Of a stretch of 5,583 bases of DNA, positions 5,185 through 5,583 are shown one piece after another. The DNA lies in assembly GCA_002304945.1 (NCBI GenBank), contig DBPQ01000071.1, forward strand, positions 1-5,583. The letters are read 5' to 3'. Position 1 is the first letter of the stretch, and each line of letters opens with the position of its first letter. Origin of the DNA: Actinomycetales bacterium UBA1416. GTDB taxonomy: Bacteria > Actinomycetota > Actinomycetes > Actinomycetales > Actinomycetaceae. The notes below the pieces were generated by a model, which saw nothing but the letters and a program-made list of their open reading frames with translations, was not told the origin of the DNA and made no database searches. Position numbers and translations under genes: made by a program.

Positions 5185-5313
5185 TTGCGTGTTCCGATGT
5201 TCGTGGGTGTCGGCCGACGTCCATCTGTGCAGGTCACGGCCGGGGGCCGACGACGACCGACGGCGATCGACGCCCATGAACAGGAAGGAACTGCAACCGA
5301 AACTGCAACCGGT
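5168..5313 (+). repeat. Long imperfect direct repeat, copy B, with core site
   Basis: Second copy of the 4235-4382 repeat. Its core is 5168-5189. Here AACACGC (5171-5177) and GCGTGTT (5187-5193) form a perfect 7-bp inverted repeat around 9 nt that include the anticodon, the form of a tyrosine-recombinase core with two half-sites. Copy A keeps only three of the seven right half-site bases. Confidence 0.75.
5289..5311 (+). repeat. Iteron pair C3 (arm-type site candidate)
   Basis: Two direct copies of AACTGCAACCG (5289-5299 and 5301-5311), period 12 bp. They are the same as pair C1 except T to A at the seventh base of each unit. The pair lies 99 bp right of the core, as C1 lies 101 bp right of its core. 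Confidence 0.6.
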
Positions 5314-5351
5314 GCCAGCGACCACTCCCGCTCGCGTGAACCCTAGCGAGC

Positions 5352-5368
5352 ATAACGCGATGCGTTAT
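5352..5368. promoter_or_regulatory. Palindromic operator before higB
   Basis: ATAACGC-GAT-GCGTTAT is a perfect 7-bp inverted repeat with a 3-nt centre. Its right arm overlaps the -10 box at 5366-5371. A repressor bound here would block the promoter. HigA/XRE-type antitoxins are known to autoregulate through such palindromes; the HigA gene is presumably past the window edge. Confidence 0.7.
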
Positions 5369-5371
5369 AGT
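5366..5371 (+). promoter_or_regulatory. -10 box (TATAGT) of leaderless higB
   Basis: TATAGT is a near-consensus -10, followed by 6 nt (AGCGGG) and GTG at 5378. There is no Shine-Dalgarno, so the transcript is probably leaderless. No clear -35 is seen at 17-18 bp. Confidence 0.6.
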
Positions 5372-5377
5372 AGCGGG

Positions 5378-5583
5378 GTGATCAGATCGTTCCGGGACTC
5401 GGCAACCGAACGACTCTGGTCACGACAACGAGTCAGGAGCATCGACCCGCGGATCGAACGAGCCGCTCTGCGGAAGCTCGTGATGCTGGACGCGGCCGAG
5501 ACCTTGGACGACCTGCGGGTTCCACCGGGCAACCGGCTCGAGGCCCTGCGTGGCGACCGGGCCGGGCAACACAGCATCCGGAT
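5378..5583 (+). CDS. higB: HigB-like toxin of type II TA system (C-terminus cut by window edge)
   Basis: From GTG 5378 the frame stays open for 68 codons to the window edge. The sequence (IRSFRDSATERLW..., SIDPRIERAALRKLVMLDAAE, PPGNRLEALRGDRAGQHSIR) follows the HigB pattern of the RelE/ParE superfamily: an N-terminal strand, a helical DP-x-x-x-x-x-x-x-RKL-x-x-LDAA block, then RLE-LRGD-AG-xSIR. HigB proteins are ribosome-dependent mRNA interferases of about 92 aa; the missing 24 or so residues should include the N-x-Q/W-R-I strand. In this family the toxin gene precedes the HTH antitoxin gene higA, expected just beyond the right edge. It is the first gene inside the element that begins at the tRNA fragment, and its promoter carries a palindromic operator. 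Confidence 0.87.
   Translation, partial: MIRSFRDSATERLWSRQRVRSIDPRIERAALRKLVMLDAAETLDDLRVPPGNRLEALRGDRAGQHSIR

Larger units (their letters stand above)
4235..5189. mobile_element. Putative tRNA-Ser-associated mini-element without integrase
   Basis: A segment of about 955 bp bounded by two 22-bp core repeats. Inside each end lies a pair of direct 12-bp iterons: 4358-4380, about 100 bp from the left core, and 5029-5051, about 77 bp from the tRNA fragment. Its cargo is a broken toxin-like ORF and its intact small partner. No tyrosine or serine recombinase is encoded, so it would need an integrase in trans or be a deletion remnant of a larger element. The element assignment is inferred from architecture: cores in a tRNA anticodon loop, subterminal iterons, TA-like cargo, and a codon composition visibly less GC-rich than the genes to the left. 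Confidence 0.5.

Noticed and set aside
5129..5215. Complete tRNA-Ser gene
   Set aside because: The 5' acceptor strand, D-arm and proper 5' anticodon stem are absent; only the 3' half is present.
4235..5313. CRISPR-like repeats
   Set aside because: The repeats are few, long-spaced, and match tRNA/att architecture; there are no regular repeat-spacer units.
4876..5346. Frames on both strands running through the tRNA fragment (peptides like GFESPILRHV or EDGGFEPPRA)
   Set aside because: These peptides are familiar artefacts of translating tRNA 3' ends and do not indicate a protein.
4189..5377. Integrase or excisionase gene
   Set aside because: No frame in this stretch shows a tyrosine-recombinase R...HxxR...Y pattern or a serine-recombinase domain; any recombinase must be outside the window.

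Overview
The window is about 5.6 kb of high-GC DNA with strong GC3 bias, GTG starts and TANNNT-type -10 boxes. It suggests an actinobacterium, probably of Micrococcales type; that is inference from gene content and style, not a species call. All identifications were made by eye from protein and DNA motifs, without database searches.

Left and central part (1-4188): ordinary chromosomal genes. A truncated DUF4190 membrane protein (minus) diverges from a uracil/NCS2 permease (plus). The permease converges, with overlapping stop codons, on a two-gene minus-strand operon: a conserved 112-aa protein followed by a membrane-anchored LytR_C-domain protein. From a 99-bp divergent promoter region a histidine phosphatase reads rightward, followed by a GNAT acetyltransferase of RimJ/RimL type.

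Right part (about 4235-5583): an accessory region at a tRNA-Ser(GGA) attachment site. Position 5129-5184 holds a 3' half of a minus-strand tRNA-Ser with no 5' half. A 22-bp core spanning its anticodon loop recurs (21/22) at 4235-4256. Each core is followed by a related stretch of about 95 bp and a pair of 12-bp iterons (AACTGCTACCG type). A third iteron pair lies at 5029-5051, on the other side of the tRNA fragment. This is the layout expected of tyrosine-recombinase core and arm sites. It fits a mini-element of about 0.95 kb (4235-5189) lying in tandem with a second element that starts at 5189 and runs out of the window. No integrase is encoded here.

Each element carries toxin-antitoxin-like genes. 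The left one has a toxin-like ORF broken by an in-frame TAG, followed by an intact 89-aa HTH-like partner. The right one begins with a HigB-type toxin behind a palindrome that overlaps its -10 box. Several genes across the window appear leaderless: a -10-like hexamer, exactly 6 nt, then the start codon.
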